Shown here piece by piece: positions 1 to 17,989 of a stretch of DNA of 64,000 nt (within the stretch, counting starts at the first letter, position 1; every line of letters starts with the position of its first letter). The stretch spans positions 346,246-410,245 of the forward strand of contig NW_020170436.1 in the NCBI RefSeq assembly GCF_000524195.1, in the 5' to 3' direction. Origin of the DNA: Echinococcus granulosus. Lineage: Eukaryota > Platyhelminthes > Cestoda > Cyclophyllidea > Taeniidae. A program made the translations under genes and the position numbers. The notes under the pieces are model-generated. The model was given only the letters and a program-made list of their open reading frames with translations, did no database searches and was not told the origin of the DNA.

Positions 1-1255
1 TACCTCCACGAATCTTCTAAGCGGAAAATACGAATGGCATGCAGCAAGTGACACCGCGAAGCTGGTGAAAATTTCCTCCATTCGCAACCACACGCCCGGA
101 CAGGCATTAAGGTGTCGGAAGTTGGCATACCCCTGGATCATACTGTCTCCCCGACAATCACCCAAATTCCAGTCATTGCACCTCCAACAAAAGTCCACTT
201 ACGCGCAGATTTGGAGAGGGAATCTCACGATCAAAATGCGTCGGGACTGGAATTTACCCAGTTAGTCGAGGAGCCACAAAAGTGTGGGTCTAAACTACTC
301 GGGCTTACCTATCAACCAGGATCTCATTCAATGAGGTGTGTCAATCGGTGCCTTTACAGCAACAACAGCATTTCATGGGGTGGGGCGGTGGATCCATTGT
401 ACTGACTGCCTAGTGTGTTCGGACGGTCGTCAAAGTATATGGTCGAAACCGGAGCCAATCCCACGCAACCCGTGGTTGTGGCAAATCTTGCTCCCACTTC
501 TTTCTGTCAAGTGCGGTTTTGTTGTGGAAAAGCACCGGAAGTGAGTCATTTCCTGGCAAGAAGCCACCACTAGAAATGTTATCCGCTTAAACAAGAGAAA
601 GTAGTCAAGTGTGATGCGGATAAACAAGGTGAACTGCTGGGTAGGAAGGGGAAAGAAGCATGCACCGACTGAAGCTTGTAGTTTGAAGAATTGGTTTTCG
701 GTAGGCAGTTCCACGAAGTTCCACTCCCTATTCGCGGATCGGAGCACTTCAACGGTGCATCTTTCATCCCTATGGATTCTAGACACCTTACACCCCTAAC
801 ATCTGAATCTTAGACCTAGGAGGAGACAAAGACACGATTATCTTCAGCTAGACCGGGGAATAGTCTAGAGCCGATGTTTGTAGATTAGCGTTGCCATGTC
901 GGACAGGCTATTGACTTTGGAAAAGTAGACAACACCGAGGCAATTTATTACTTCCCCTCGACGAGACCGACAGTTGCTATCGATCTCACCTTCACAAAAT
1001 GTTCTCCTTCTTAAGGTAAAACACACCTGCTCCCCATCTGACCCGCTAACTACTCGAATGTCAAGTACAAATGACAACTATCACTTGGAAGAATATCAGC
1101 AGCGAAAGAATACAAAGGATGAGGATGAGGCAATGCTTCCATTCCTCCATCCTTTGTTGCCCGCTACCGCTCCCATCCCTCACCAGAAACAATAGACCAG
1201 ACCTTTCAGAGACCGATATTTCCTAGAATGATGAGGAAAAAACGTGGTGACATGC
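1..1255. other. 3' flank or intron of malic enzyme, no gene seen
   Basis: No exon could be supported here. The malic enzyme gene on the minus strand should continue leftwards with the exons that encode the conserved FASGSPF segment and the C-terminal domain, but no stretch on the minus strand resembles them. These exons are therefore probably beyond the left edge, and this segment is probably intron. Confidence 0.4.
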
Positions 1256-8268
<7,013 letters not shown>

Positions 8269-8274
8269 CTAGGT

Positions 8275-8293
8275 CACACACACACACACACCA
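8275..8293. repeat. (CA)n microsatellite
   Basis: A run of about nine CA dinucleotides lies directly before the acceptor of the malic enzyme exon 8268-7903. Read on the minus strand it is TG repeat followed by ACCTAG, so it occupies the normal polypyrimidine position of that intron. Confidence 0.9.
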
Positions 8294-11200
8294 GTGACAT
8301 GTTTTGCAAATAGAAGGGTGAAGGTTGGAATAATAAAGTAGATGGAGAATGTTGTGATTGTGCGGGTAAACAAGTCTTTTTTTGTGTTTGAAGGAATGAC
8401 CTGCACAAACAACTGAAAAGCGGTGCCGAGTTAGAGTAACAAAAATTCAGAGCCGCGATGATTGATTTACATTTGGGACCTTTGAAGCGAGCACGTTGGG
8501 GTGTCGCATCCCACCTAGACTACAAACGTCAATTATGTCCTTCAACATCTTGTGCACTGAGCGTCCCAGTTTTCCGAAATTGAAGCAGGGAGACGACGTA
8601 ACTTTAAATAAGCCTACTAAAATTGCTTAAATGGAACCAAATATCTCCCGTTTCTGACTCGTGGGCTACGTTTCAATAGACTATGTGGAAGAGAGATCGC
8701 GGAGCGATATCTGCCAGAGTCAAAGCCAACTTCAATAGCCCACTTAATTAGGTGGACTTTTTAGTTCATGTGGCCATGAGCCACTTAGCATCTTGACGAC
8801 GTGGCGCTCCACTCACGGAAGATCATTTTACAGCTCACTGGCCCCCTCCATAGAGCTCTAGCAGGGTTACATTTGGGCCCACACCCTTCAGCAGGAGAGG
8901 TCTCGCGCTACATGGACGACAGTGATAACTAAACCTGATGCAAACGACCATAAGCCTTGAATTCTTCAAATGGATAAAAATACCGTCATTATTCTTGTTT
9001 GAGACCACCGAGAGGGCTCAAAGAAGACTAGAATTTCGGTGAAACGAAAGTCCCGATTGGCCTTGCAATCAATGCCGCGTCAGAAAAGAGGTGGCTTTCG
9101 GTGAGGTGAGAATAAATTTCGCTCATCGCGATTAAAAATGAGGCCCTCAATACTTTTTCAAGGGAGACGCAGTAGTCCTCGATTGTGAAGCTAACTGGAA
9201 AACTGCAAATCGACTTCTCGACGTCGAGAACGAAGTAAATAAATACGTCTTATCCTTAGAGGCTAAAAATGGTCCAACAGGCCTATCAACGGGGAGCAGA
9301 GGAGGAAAATTCTTTACTAACCAGTCAGTTTGTAGCTTCCTAAAGTCGTGTGGAATATCACTCGAAGGAAAACTCCCCCATCAACACATCTTCGAGTTGA
9401 CATTCAGTTCAATTTCTTCATGGAATGGAAGCTGCTGCTGAGTACCGTCTGACGAGGAAGCGGACATCGCAACTAGGGATAGAGGGCCTCTCCAAACTAA
9501 ATAGCGGCCCCCGTTCCAAGTTTCAGCAGATCTATAATGCTGTACCTTCAATTATCAGAAAGCACGCCCTCTTATAGGTCAAGTGGGGGGAAGGGTGCGT
9601 GTGGCGTGACAATGACTACCAAATGCTTCTCTATGGACTACAATTGATGCCTTAAGGAGTGTTTTAGTGGAATTGTGGATCCACTGTTCTTGACAAAAAG
9701 GTTTCCTCCGAAGGTTTGGGAAATACACACATCTCATGAATAATGTCATCTTTCTGGGTTAAAGATCTTTTAGCGATTTTGTAGGACAATCCCTTCATGA
9801 AAACGTAACCCCACCAAGAAATGTTAGTCCTCTTATCGACTACTGAAAAGTGGATAGTGGTAAGGTACTGTAGAGTCGCACCACTTTTCAAACAAATCAG
9901 TGCGATCTGCTCCTTAGTTTAAACTAAATTTTATTTGTTAGCGGAATCGTCGTAGGCTGATAAACAGGAAATGCCGCGTCACACCTACTGTTGTCCAGAC
10001 TAGAAAAAGGTGTGCAGTCGCATATTCAGAGACTGGAAGTCAGTGCTAGATGCACCAGATGGACTGCCAATGTTGTTTCTGTGAAAAAACCAGGGCTCAA
10101 CGAGCATAAGTTAGAATTATCAAGGGGACTCGTCTTTGTGGACTGGAATCCCTACCTTGAAAATTATCTTCTGATGAGGTCTTATTCTGTTTTACTGGGG
10201 AAGTAGTAAGACAAATGGGAGCGGTGGGATGGTTAAATGTGTACCACAAGAGCTGAATATTCACGTACACTAATCGTCAAGTGGATTTGCAGTGCTGTTC
10301 CTTCATGAAATCTAGGGCTATTCGGTGGTAACTACGAATTCTTGTCAGCTACTGAGGAAGTAAGCAGTAGGATCGCTAAGAAACCATGTTAGCAAGGGAC
10401 GCAATTCAACAAATGACCTAGAATATATTAATGCACGGCCTCATACGAAATATGACCAAATCGAATTCCCTTCTGAAGGGTTTTCAGTGCGACAATAAAT
10501 GGAGTCTCCTGTTATTGCAAACAGCAGCCTCCTGGACTCACCCTATTTTTGAAGGGGTCCCGAAGGAGTTCAACACCCTTCAGCGCGGTCGCGCATCCCG
10601 TTTTCACCAGTCTGGAGCTCATTTCCTTGTGAGCAGCCTGTCAAATATTGCACAAGACAAGCATTACTCACAACATGCCTCACTAATGGACGGGTTAAAT
10701 ACAACAACACAGAACAAAACACAAACTGGATAACTACGTACACATGGTGGATGACTTTGTTGTTTTGCTAACTGACAATGACCTGCCATAAAAGCATTGG
10801 GGCAGCTCATTTTCACCAATCTGTTTTGCGTTCTTAGAAAAGGGATAAAATAAAATATTTTCAGCACTTCACACTTCGTTTCACAGTTGATTTGTATGAG
10901 AAAAGTTCTAACTTAATGTTTCATTTGAGGGGTGCGGAACTTTAACCGGATGCACAAACACGGCAAGGATACATGCGAGACAGGTGTTTTACCTGTAATA
11001 AACTCATGAAATTAAACCAGCGAAAAAAATATGCAAAATAAGAGAAAGGGAGCTCCATAGGATAAATTATTTTAACGATGCGACAAAGTTCCATTTCATT
11101 GCTGTCTTTTTCGACTTAAATTAGTATATGGAACGAGATAATTGATCGTAAAGTTTGTGTAGCATAATCTAGAACGCATTCAAAAGTTCATGTTTTTACG

Positions 11201-13360
11201 GTCAGAGAAGTTTACACTAGTGGCTCTATCGTAAGGTCACGGTCAGCGCTGTAGAGTGCAAAATCTCTGGACGGTCAAGAAAAAAGTGCTAAAACTGACA
11301 TCTACCAATCGACTTTATTTTTATTTAATCTTAAGTTTAATAATGATTCCAAGTAAGTGAAAGCAATGTAATGAGAATGAGTGGCGTTAACAAATGTTAT
11401 GGAGCTCTGATTCCTCTCAGAAAAGGGAGAGGGGGTTCGGGACAATGCAAAATCAATGTATTACCCTGCACCTCATAAAAAAGCAAAAAAGGTTGTAAAC
11501 CAACATGCGGACACTTGTAAATAAGCAGAGGAGGCAAAAAATAAAATGGGGGAGGGGATTCCACAAAACGGATAGGTAAGATAGAAGCGCACCTAGAAGA
11601 GGATTGTAGAGCGGAAAAGAGTGAAGCGAAGTCAAACCGGCGCTTCGATTACTGGAAAAGACGGTAACTTATAGTTTATTGGTGCATGAAGATGAGAACT
11701 GATGCGCATAAAGTCCGTATCTCCGACCGGGGAATGTTAAACATGACTCGCAAAGTGTGAGTGAAAAGGTCAAAACCAGGTTCTATTTTTTATATACGAG
11801 GGAATTTACGGAAGATTTACAAGTAAATAATCAAACTCACTTCAACGTTTTCAATCATTCTTGTAATTTCCCTAACCTTACTGTTTGATTTCAATAATGA
11901 GTACAAACAAGGGAGTTGAAAGAAAAACAGTCTATTAGCTACTTATCTATTTTTTGGTTGCCTGAGTTAAAATTTGCAGGGTTTAATTGTTCCCCACCTT
12001 ACCTATTTTCTAGCAAAATCGCAAAATGAAACAAGCCGTTGCTTATCGAAAACGGTTTAATGTGAGCAATACAATTAAAAAAAGGTTTCTAAAGTAAGCT
12101 CTAAATTAGAAGGGCAAAAATAACCCAATTTGCATAAAAATTAATCTCCAATTCCCAGGTGTCGACTGGGAAGACTTGCAGGGCACTCGGATTTAGGTTA
12201 TTATAATCTGTTTAGCATTGGTAACGTAAAACACTACTATCCTATCTCCCATTTCTTAGTCTTTTTACCCTTATAACGAAGAAGCTGACAGGATTGGGAC
12301 ATAGTGATTGCTCAGTGTCAATGGGATAGATATAAGTTTGGGGGAACCAGCTCTGGTCTGGGAGATGCTGAGACCTCCTCTATCACGAGGTTCAAGTCAT
12401 CGGCTTACTTCGTCTTTAGAAGGTACACTTAAATAACACAAGTATTACAAAGAACGTTATAAAATGGAGAAATAACATTCAACTTCATGAAAGACTGCTG
12501 AAAAATAATACTTCTGTCGCGGTCTAAGTATATGATCTCTGATTTCTTCATATTATCTCGAAGCATCTATTTAGGGCGTTTTCAGTCAACAAAGTGAAAA
12601 TGGGCCGTGGGGTTGATACGCCGAGTTTACTCACTGTGAAACATTAACCCAACTTTTTACAAACCTCCTTTCAGCTTCTCGGTGTCTAAATATTGACATG
12701 AAGCACAGACATGCCGCATTACTGTGTAAGGTGGACTGTATCTGATTAAACATTCCTTTCTCCCTCTTCCGCATCCACGCGCGCTTAAAACGGGAAGGCT
12801 GACTTAAGGAGCACCTACATTATTTAAGAACTAGAGCGAATATGCCCAAGTAGTCAGAGACTAATAAGGATTAAAATTTGTTTTCCCCTTCAGAGCCACT
12901 AGCATCTGCTTGGTCGCAGGACTATGGTATACTTGCTGTTTCTTATCGAAAAGGTGAATTACAACTAACACCTATTCCAACGTGTTCCGGACATACCGAA
13001 AATTTAGACCCCGAACTCTGCTCCCACGGAACTATGCCAGGTCCCTTTCCTTGTTACCTGACTCTGCTCTTAGGCCCATCCTTCTACGCCTAGCTATGGA
13101 CACGCGTGATGGTTAGCAAAATTCCCCTTTGTCAATTCCAGTTCTTATACAGAAAGAAACTGCAGATTAATTTGAATAATCAGATTAAACCAGTGACTTT
13201 GAAGTCAGGTATCTCCTCAGTTGCATGAATAGTCAATGACTGGCACGGCTAGTGCATGGGTGTTATTCAACGCTGAATTAGCCTTGATAGTTGACGCGAG
13301 AAATTGACCAAGGGAAGCCCTGAAGACGAGGCTCAAAAAAGAGGGGTTATTTTTACGTTG
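8294..13360. other. 5 kb AT-rich non-coding stretch
   Basis: No gene could be supported. Open frames near 9664-9891 (minus), 9991-10206, 10431-10733 and 12878-13093 (plus) are short, lack family motifs and have no matching splice neighbours. The missing first exon of the malic enzyme gene may lie here. Confidence 0.5.
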
Positions 13361-13364
13361 GTAA

Positions 13365-13535
13365 GGCGCCGCTTTTGGACTTTTGATTTTGCCTTCTTGT
13401 ACCTCGCTGGGTGGGCTAGGCTTCGGGCCATGCCAGTAGGCCAAGCACCTTCTCTATATTGAATATAAATTCTGCCCGAGAATTGTATCTTCTTCAGTCT
13501 TCAGGGAAATCTCGGGACGCTGCAAGGAACACTCT
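13365..13535 (+). repeat. Dispersed repeat, copy A1 (LTR-like, left)
   Basis: It contains TACCTCGCTGGGTGGGCT, then GGCCATGCCAGTAGGCC, ATTCTGCCCGAGAATTGTAT and AGGGAAATCTCGGGACGCTG in that order. The same order occurs about 480 bases further on (13850-14015), inverted at 24785-24960, and in weaker copies at 24340-24475, 46555-46695 and 47215-47365. No protein is encoded. Confidence 0.7.
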
Positions 13536-13849
13536 GTGTCTGAACCCTTATACATCCATTGGGTGGACTAAACTCTTGGTTATGCTGGTAGTTAAAGGTT
13601 CTTCTGCATATTAAATACATTCCACCCGAGTATTGTAGCGTATCTGGTCTATGGGGCAGACAGGAGTACTACAGGTACCATAAGAAGTCGGAGTAGCTTG
13701 AATTAAAATATGCCTTAATAGATGATAAAGTGCCAGAAACTGTGCCAGAAAATATTATTGCTTACTAAGCTGAGATTAACTATAGGATGTCGTTTTCATG
13801 CTTGAGATGTCATGCAATACGGTGGTTGGTTATCTCTCAGTTTTTGTGG

Positions 13850-14015
13850 GAAGCCACTTTTGACTTGGCCTTTGTACCACTTCAGGTGGGATCATCTCCA
13901 GGCCATACCAATAGTCCAAATACCTTTCCAGTTGCCAATACATGTATTCCGAACGAGTATTATGTCTCCTTTCGGCTTTAGGGAAGTCTCTGGACGCTGC
14001 ACTCAAATGGTCAAA
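13850..14015 (+). repeat. Dispersed repeat, copy A2 (LTR-like, right)
   Basis: This is a direct, diverged copy of 13365-13535. It shares GGCCATACCAATAGTCCAAA, the CGAGTATTATGTCTCC block and AGGGAAGTCTCTGGACGCTG. A partial third block (CACCCGAGTATTGTAG) sits between them near 13625. Two direct repeats of ~170 bp about 0.65 kb end to end, with no coding content, fit a TRIM-like (miniature LTR) element; this is inferred. Confidence 0.6.
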
Positions 14016-14019
14016 ACCT

Positions 14020-15600
14020 CCTGATAAAGCTCTGATAAGGGCAGTGATTAAACTAAATATTTTGAATTCAATTTACAGCTAAGCTTAAATGCTTCCAAAG
14101 GCCACCTTTACCATTTTCTTTGCCTTTTAATGCACTTTGTCGAAGTATATCTTGATTCGATGGTTTTTATGACTTCACTAGTTGAGCGAAGTGCAGACAG
14201 TAGTTTTAATTACTTGGGTTTTATGTGCCTTAAAGTCAGCCACAATCCTGCATAAGCATAAGCCTAATTTTCACATAACTAAAACTCATTTGTTTATATG
14301 TTCCGCCTCAGCCGCCTCCGGCATTATTCCTGCAACGAGTGGCGTGGTTGAGTCGCTTCCGGTTTCTCCTGTTTCATTGATGGCTGGCCCTCTATCAATT
14401 GAAGTAATGGTGCATTCTCATCCACTGACTTTCTCTCGTACCTCCTCCCGCTTTTTAGATGAGAACTCGTTGTTTATCTCTCATTTGCGTTGGTGAGTGC
14501 ACACACGCTGCCTCATGCGTGATCATGATGCCTTACCATCTTTCGACTGAGTTACTGCTGTAGCTTGTTCCACTGATACCTCAACAAACGCATTTATCCT
14601 TTTTAGACATCCTGGTGAGGAGGGGTTGGGAGCTCGCCTATCATGCCTGCTTGGCCTAAATGGTGAGTTGCTCATGATGACTTACCTACATTATCTTATT
14701 TGTGCAGAGAACAACATCTGATTTTTAAACTTTGTACTAATGGAGTTTTTTTTCCATTCAGGCATGTCTGATGGATTTAATGCTGAAGTCAATGGGTGAG
14801 TTGCTTGATGCTCTTACCTGCATCTGAGTAATGCGGATAAAATTTTACTGGTTTTTCATCTGTAACCATGCGTTAAACACTTTGTATAGATTTCCAGGCT
14901 TGGTTCTGTGAGTGCTTGTGGGGAATGCTTTTGCTGTACCTGTGCGGAAAGCTGAATCAATGGTTTGACGCAGCCTTTTTTAACAGGTAAAAGTGAGAGT
15001 TGTGTAAAATGACCTGGCGTTGTGGGCGACTGGGTTACCTGTCTGCATCAACATTGTCCTTGCTATCATCGCTTCCGTTGGTTTGCACGTCATGAGTTGC
15101 CTTGTCGATCTGTTCATTTTAGACTTAAAAATAAAGGCTCTTTGCAAGAGGCATTTTTGTGGAGTTTGGCTGGGTGTACCTACAAAGGTTTCGGTCCAAG
15201 GGGTGTTTCCGTCCTAATCGTTGTGTTTCCGTGTTATGGTTGCCGTGGCGGTGGTGGTGTGGGTCCTCGTTCCGACTTGTTGCTTTGTCGGCTGACGCCA
15301 TCGTGTTGCCTGTGCTAGGGGCTGGGTTCTGCGGCTCGTTTTTAACTTCGTGCTTGTCTAGTATTGTTGCTCGTGGGCGGGCCGCTGTTGGTGCCGAGTC
15401 TCGCTCATGTCTCGTAAAATTCTAGTTGCTAGTGCTCCGCCTCTGATGGAATCTCAGGTTACCGCCGCCCTTTTCGCTTTTACAATAGCTAAGAAGTGGG
15501 CCTTTCCTTCTAGTTTCTGTATTTTTGTAACAAACGAATTAGCGGCTGGGTGGCCATCGGAATCTATGTGCACATTTGTACAGGATCGGGGTGGTTTGGC
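14020..15600 (+). other. Stretch with possible small plus-strand exons, unknown
   Basis: Exon-like blocks on the plus strand are bounded by good splice signals. One runs 14311-14495 (acceptor ...CCGCCTCAG, donor GGTGAGTGC), Ser/Pro/Val-rich with ASGIIPATSGVVESLP. Another begins after CTTTTTAG at 14609, and a ~35-base block lies near 14762-14796 between TTTCCATTCAG and GTGAGTTGC. Simple joining of the first two gives an in-frame stop, so no gene model is offered. The T/G-rich part at 15000-15420 has overlapping open frames that look like composition only. Confidence 0.25.
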
Positions 15601-17643
15601 CTACTTTAAGCCAAGAATGTTATCTAATTCCTCTAAATTTAGCCTATCGTCCACCCAGGGTTGGTCATCCGTCGGAGTGTTTGGGTTGTCAACAGAGTAG
15701 GCTGTCGGGCTGTCTAGGGACATGTACAGATCGGGATTGGATCCCTCCAAATCTCCCATTAGCCTGTCCACGTTCTCACTCAGGTCTCTGGACCACCAAT
15801 CGTTTTCCAGCCTCGGCTCCTCCTCATTCTCTATTTCTAATTTTAAGTCCTTCACCAAAAGGCGGCTCTCATCCTCCTGATTCTCCCGTTGACGTGGATG
15901 CGGCTCCTCGTTGTCAGCCCGTTGGCTAGCCGATGACGGGGGCACATCCTCCTCCTCAGTCTTAATGATTGATTGAATAATCAGCTTGGGCGCGATGATA
16001 GATGACTTGGCCAGCGTCTGTGGTGAAGCATCTTGGTAACTGAGGTCTCGCAGTTTGGAACGGATGTCAGGGTGGAGACGCCACATATCACCCCACCCGC
16101 CGGGCTCCTCCTTGCGACGTGGAACTCGTTGAAATATGGCGTTACGCATTAGTGTCTGTCGAAGTGCTAGCTGTCAAGTTGAGAGTAGGGAATATGTGTG
16201 TGAGTACTTGAAACCCTAAACAGACGTTTGCGAGGTGCTGGTAGGTCGTTCGAATTTAAACTAGGTTTTTCAATACGACGTGTCTGCGAGAAAGAATATC
16301 GAGATAGAAACAAAGAATAACCAAGGATTTTCATTACTGCTAAAAGTCTTTTGCATTTTGAAGATTCCCAAAGATAGGGGCGAGGTTTACCTAACACGCT
16401 CACTGCCAGCGTCACACATACGTGACGACCCAATTTCCCTACCTGCATTTGCACTATTTTTAAACCAGTCCAGTTCATAGAGATAGTTTTTGCCACATAG
16501 ATCTGCATTTAATGCGATCAAGCCAATCACGTTGGTTTATCTTTCTCCAAGACCGTGTTTAAGGCTACATGACCTTCTGCTCTGACGCCTACACCTTATC
16601 AACTGGGCTGGGAGAAGGCGAACTTCGATTAATGCAATAATTCATCCTTTTCTCACCTTCCAGGTAGGCTCTGAGTCTCGATAGAAGGCGAAATTCTCCG
16701 CCACCCAACTATAGATCTCATCTAACGTGATCTTGTTCTTCCCCATCGCTTGCATACTCATGCAGATCAGCGCGGTGTGAGTAAACGGCGGTTGAAGCAT
16801 CTGATTGGCCCTGAATGCTACTCGCTCCTCTGGTGCTACATCCTCAATCGTTGGCAGAGAAGAAGTCAACGAGGTGTCGGTTAGCAGGGTCATAGGTTCC
16901 ACAGCCCACAGCGTATGCAGCTGTTGTTGTTGTTGTTGGCAGGTGTTATTAGAGGTGGTGTAAACAGTGCTGGAGGCTGGAAGACTCTTGAGGATCTGAA
17001 GCGCTGGTATCGAGTTCTTAAACCTCTTCAAAAGGGTACCGCGTCGTTTAAAGAGGGGTCGAATATTCCTGTTGGTGTCGCGTTGTTGTATTCTCCCAGT
17101 CGACAGTGTCTGCCGATACATTGAACGTGATGAAAGAGGACTTTGATGCAGACCCAGACCATAGTTTAGACAGTGTTGGCGATAAAGTTCGAGGGTGTTG
17201 TGATGGTTGGGCTGCGTGTGATGAAGATCCCATGTTGGTGACGAGGGTGGTGACAGTGGTGACAGCGGAGCTGCCAGTTTTTTAACACTGATATTCTAAA
17301 AGAGAACAGGAATCGAGTAGTTCCTTGACCCCATGGAAAGTCCAAGCGCTTATCCAATGAGAAGAGATTAGACCTCGATTACTCAAGTAAATATACTACT
17401 TAATTAGCTACTGATAGGATTATTTATGAAGAAATAAAGATGTTGCAAAAGTGATCCTTGAAGAGGTCTATGAAGCACACCATCAGATTGGCAACTGACC
17501 TGGAGCCAAGAAAGATTCGTCAACGATCCATCATCCTCACAATCACCGTCAAGTCCACCGCGGGCGGCTTTGAACTCGTTGCCATGGAGGAGCCAATTGT
17601 GGCGTAGACGACGGGCCAGAACCTCGCTGGGCTCGTGATGCAT
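15601..17643 (-). CDS. FOXJ1: Divergent FoxJ1-type forkhead transcription factor
   Basis: FoxJ1 proteins are nuclear regulators of motile-cilium genes. Three exons join in phase 0: 17643-17500, 17295-16657 and 16170-15601, giving about 450 residues. Exon 1 carries DDGSLTNLSWLQ and exon 2 begins NISV; together they match the short conserved motif found in the N-terminal part of FoxJ1 (usually DDSLTSLxWLQ). The forkhead domain spans roughly residues 213-300: PPFTHTALICMSMQAMGKNK, ITLDEIYSWVAENFAFYRD, EPTWK, then across the intron LALRQTLMRNAIFQRVPR and a wing with DMWRLHP. The recognition helix, nearly always NSIRHNLS in this family, reads LALRQTLM. There is a Gln run near residue 130 and an acidic, proline-rich C-terminus. 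Start chosen at the only Met after an in-frame upstream stop; a Pro-rich open stretch precedes it. A GCT run at 17707-17723 lies upstream. Confidence 0.85.
16409..16445 (+). repeat. Short dispersed element with palindrome, copy 2
   Basis: CCAGCGTCACACATACGTGA followed by CGACCCAATTTCCCTACC lies in the second intron (16171-16656) of the FoxJ1-like gene. It pairs with the copy near 2138-2172, matching at most positions over about 35 bases. Its arms CGTCAC / GTGACG form a 6-bp palindrome. Confidence 0.55.
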
Positions 17644-17989
17644 GTCTCGTGGCGGTGGCGATGGTAGTGGTGGTGGTGCAATGCTCTCGGCGACCGCTGC
17701 ATCTGAAAGTGTTGCTGCTGCTGCTGCTCAATCGATTTTTACGCCGTGGGTCAGCTGATCGTTGGGCGGGTGAGAAATGCCCCAGCGTCGTAGCCCAGGT
17801 CGTAGGTCATGACCTTTCTTTACTCTCTTCATTAAAACTCCTCATCAAACAAGAAAATCCCCCCTGCCTAGAACAAAAGAACAGTTCTTAATCCTATTTT
17901 TAGCAGCCCAACCTTATTTTTCGGGTCGATTCTGCTTGCACGAAATAAGGCTGGAAGGGACTCGAGATCCTTCAACTCGAATTCCGTGT

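Noticed and set aside
430..786. 118-codon minus-strand frame as malic enzyme C-terminus
   Set aside because: None of the conserved C-terminal blocks (for example FASGSPF or PGQGNN) is present in it.
9991..10733. Retrotransposon remnants in the 8-13 kb region
   Set aside because: Frames here show no reverse transcriptase, integrase or zinc-knuckle motif.
15020..15425. Three overlapping plus-strand open frames
   Set aside because: They overlap in different frames in T/G-rich DNA, have Cys/Leu/Ser-rich composition and no motif, so they look like compositional artefacts.
15407..15700. 97-codon plus-strand frame overlapping the foxJ1 3' end
   Set aside because: It runs antisense to supported coding sequence at its right end and has no family signal.
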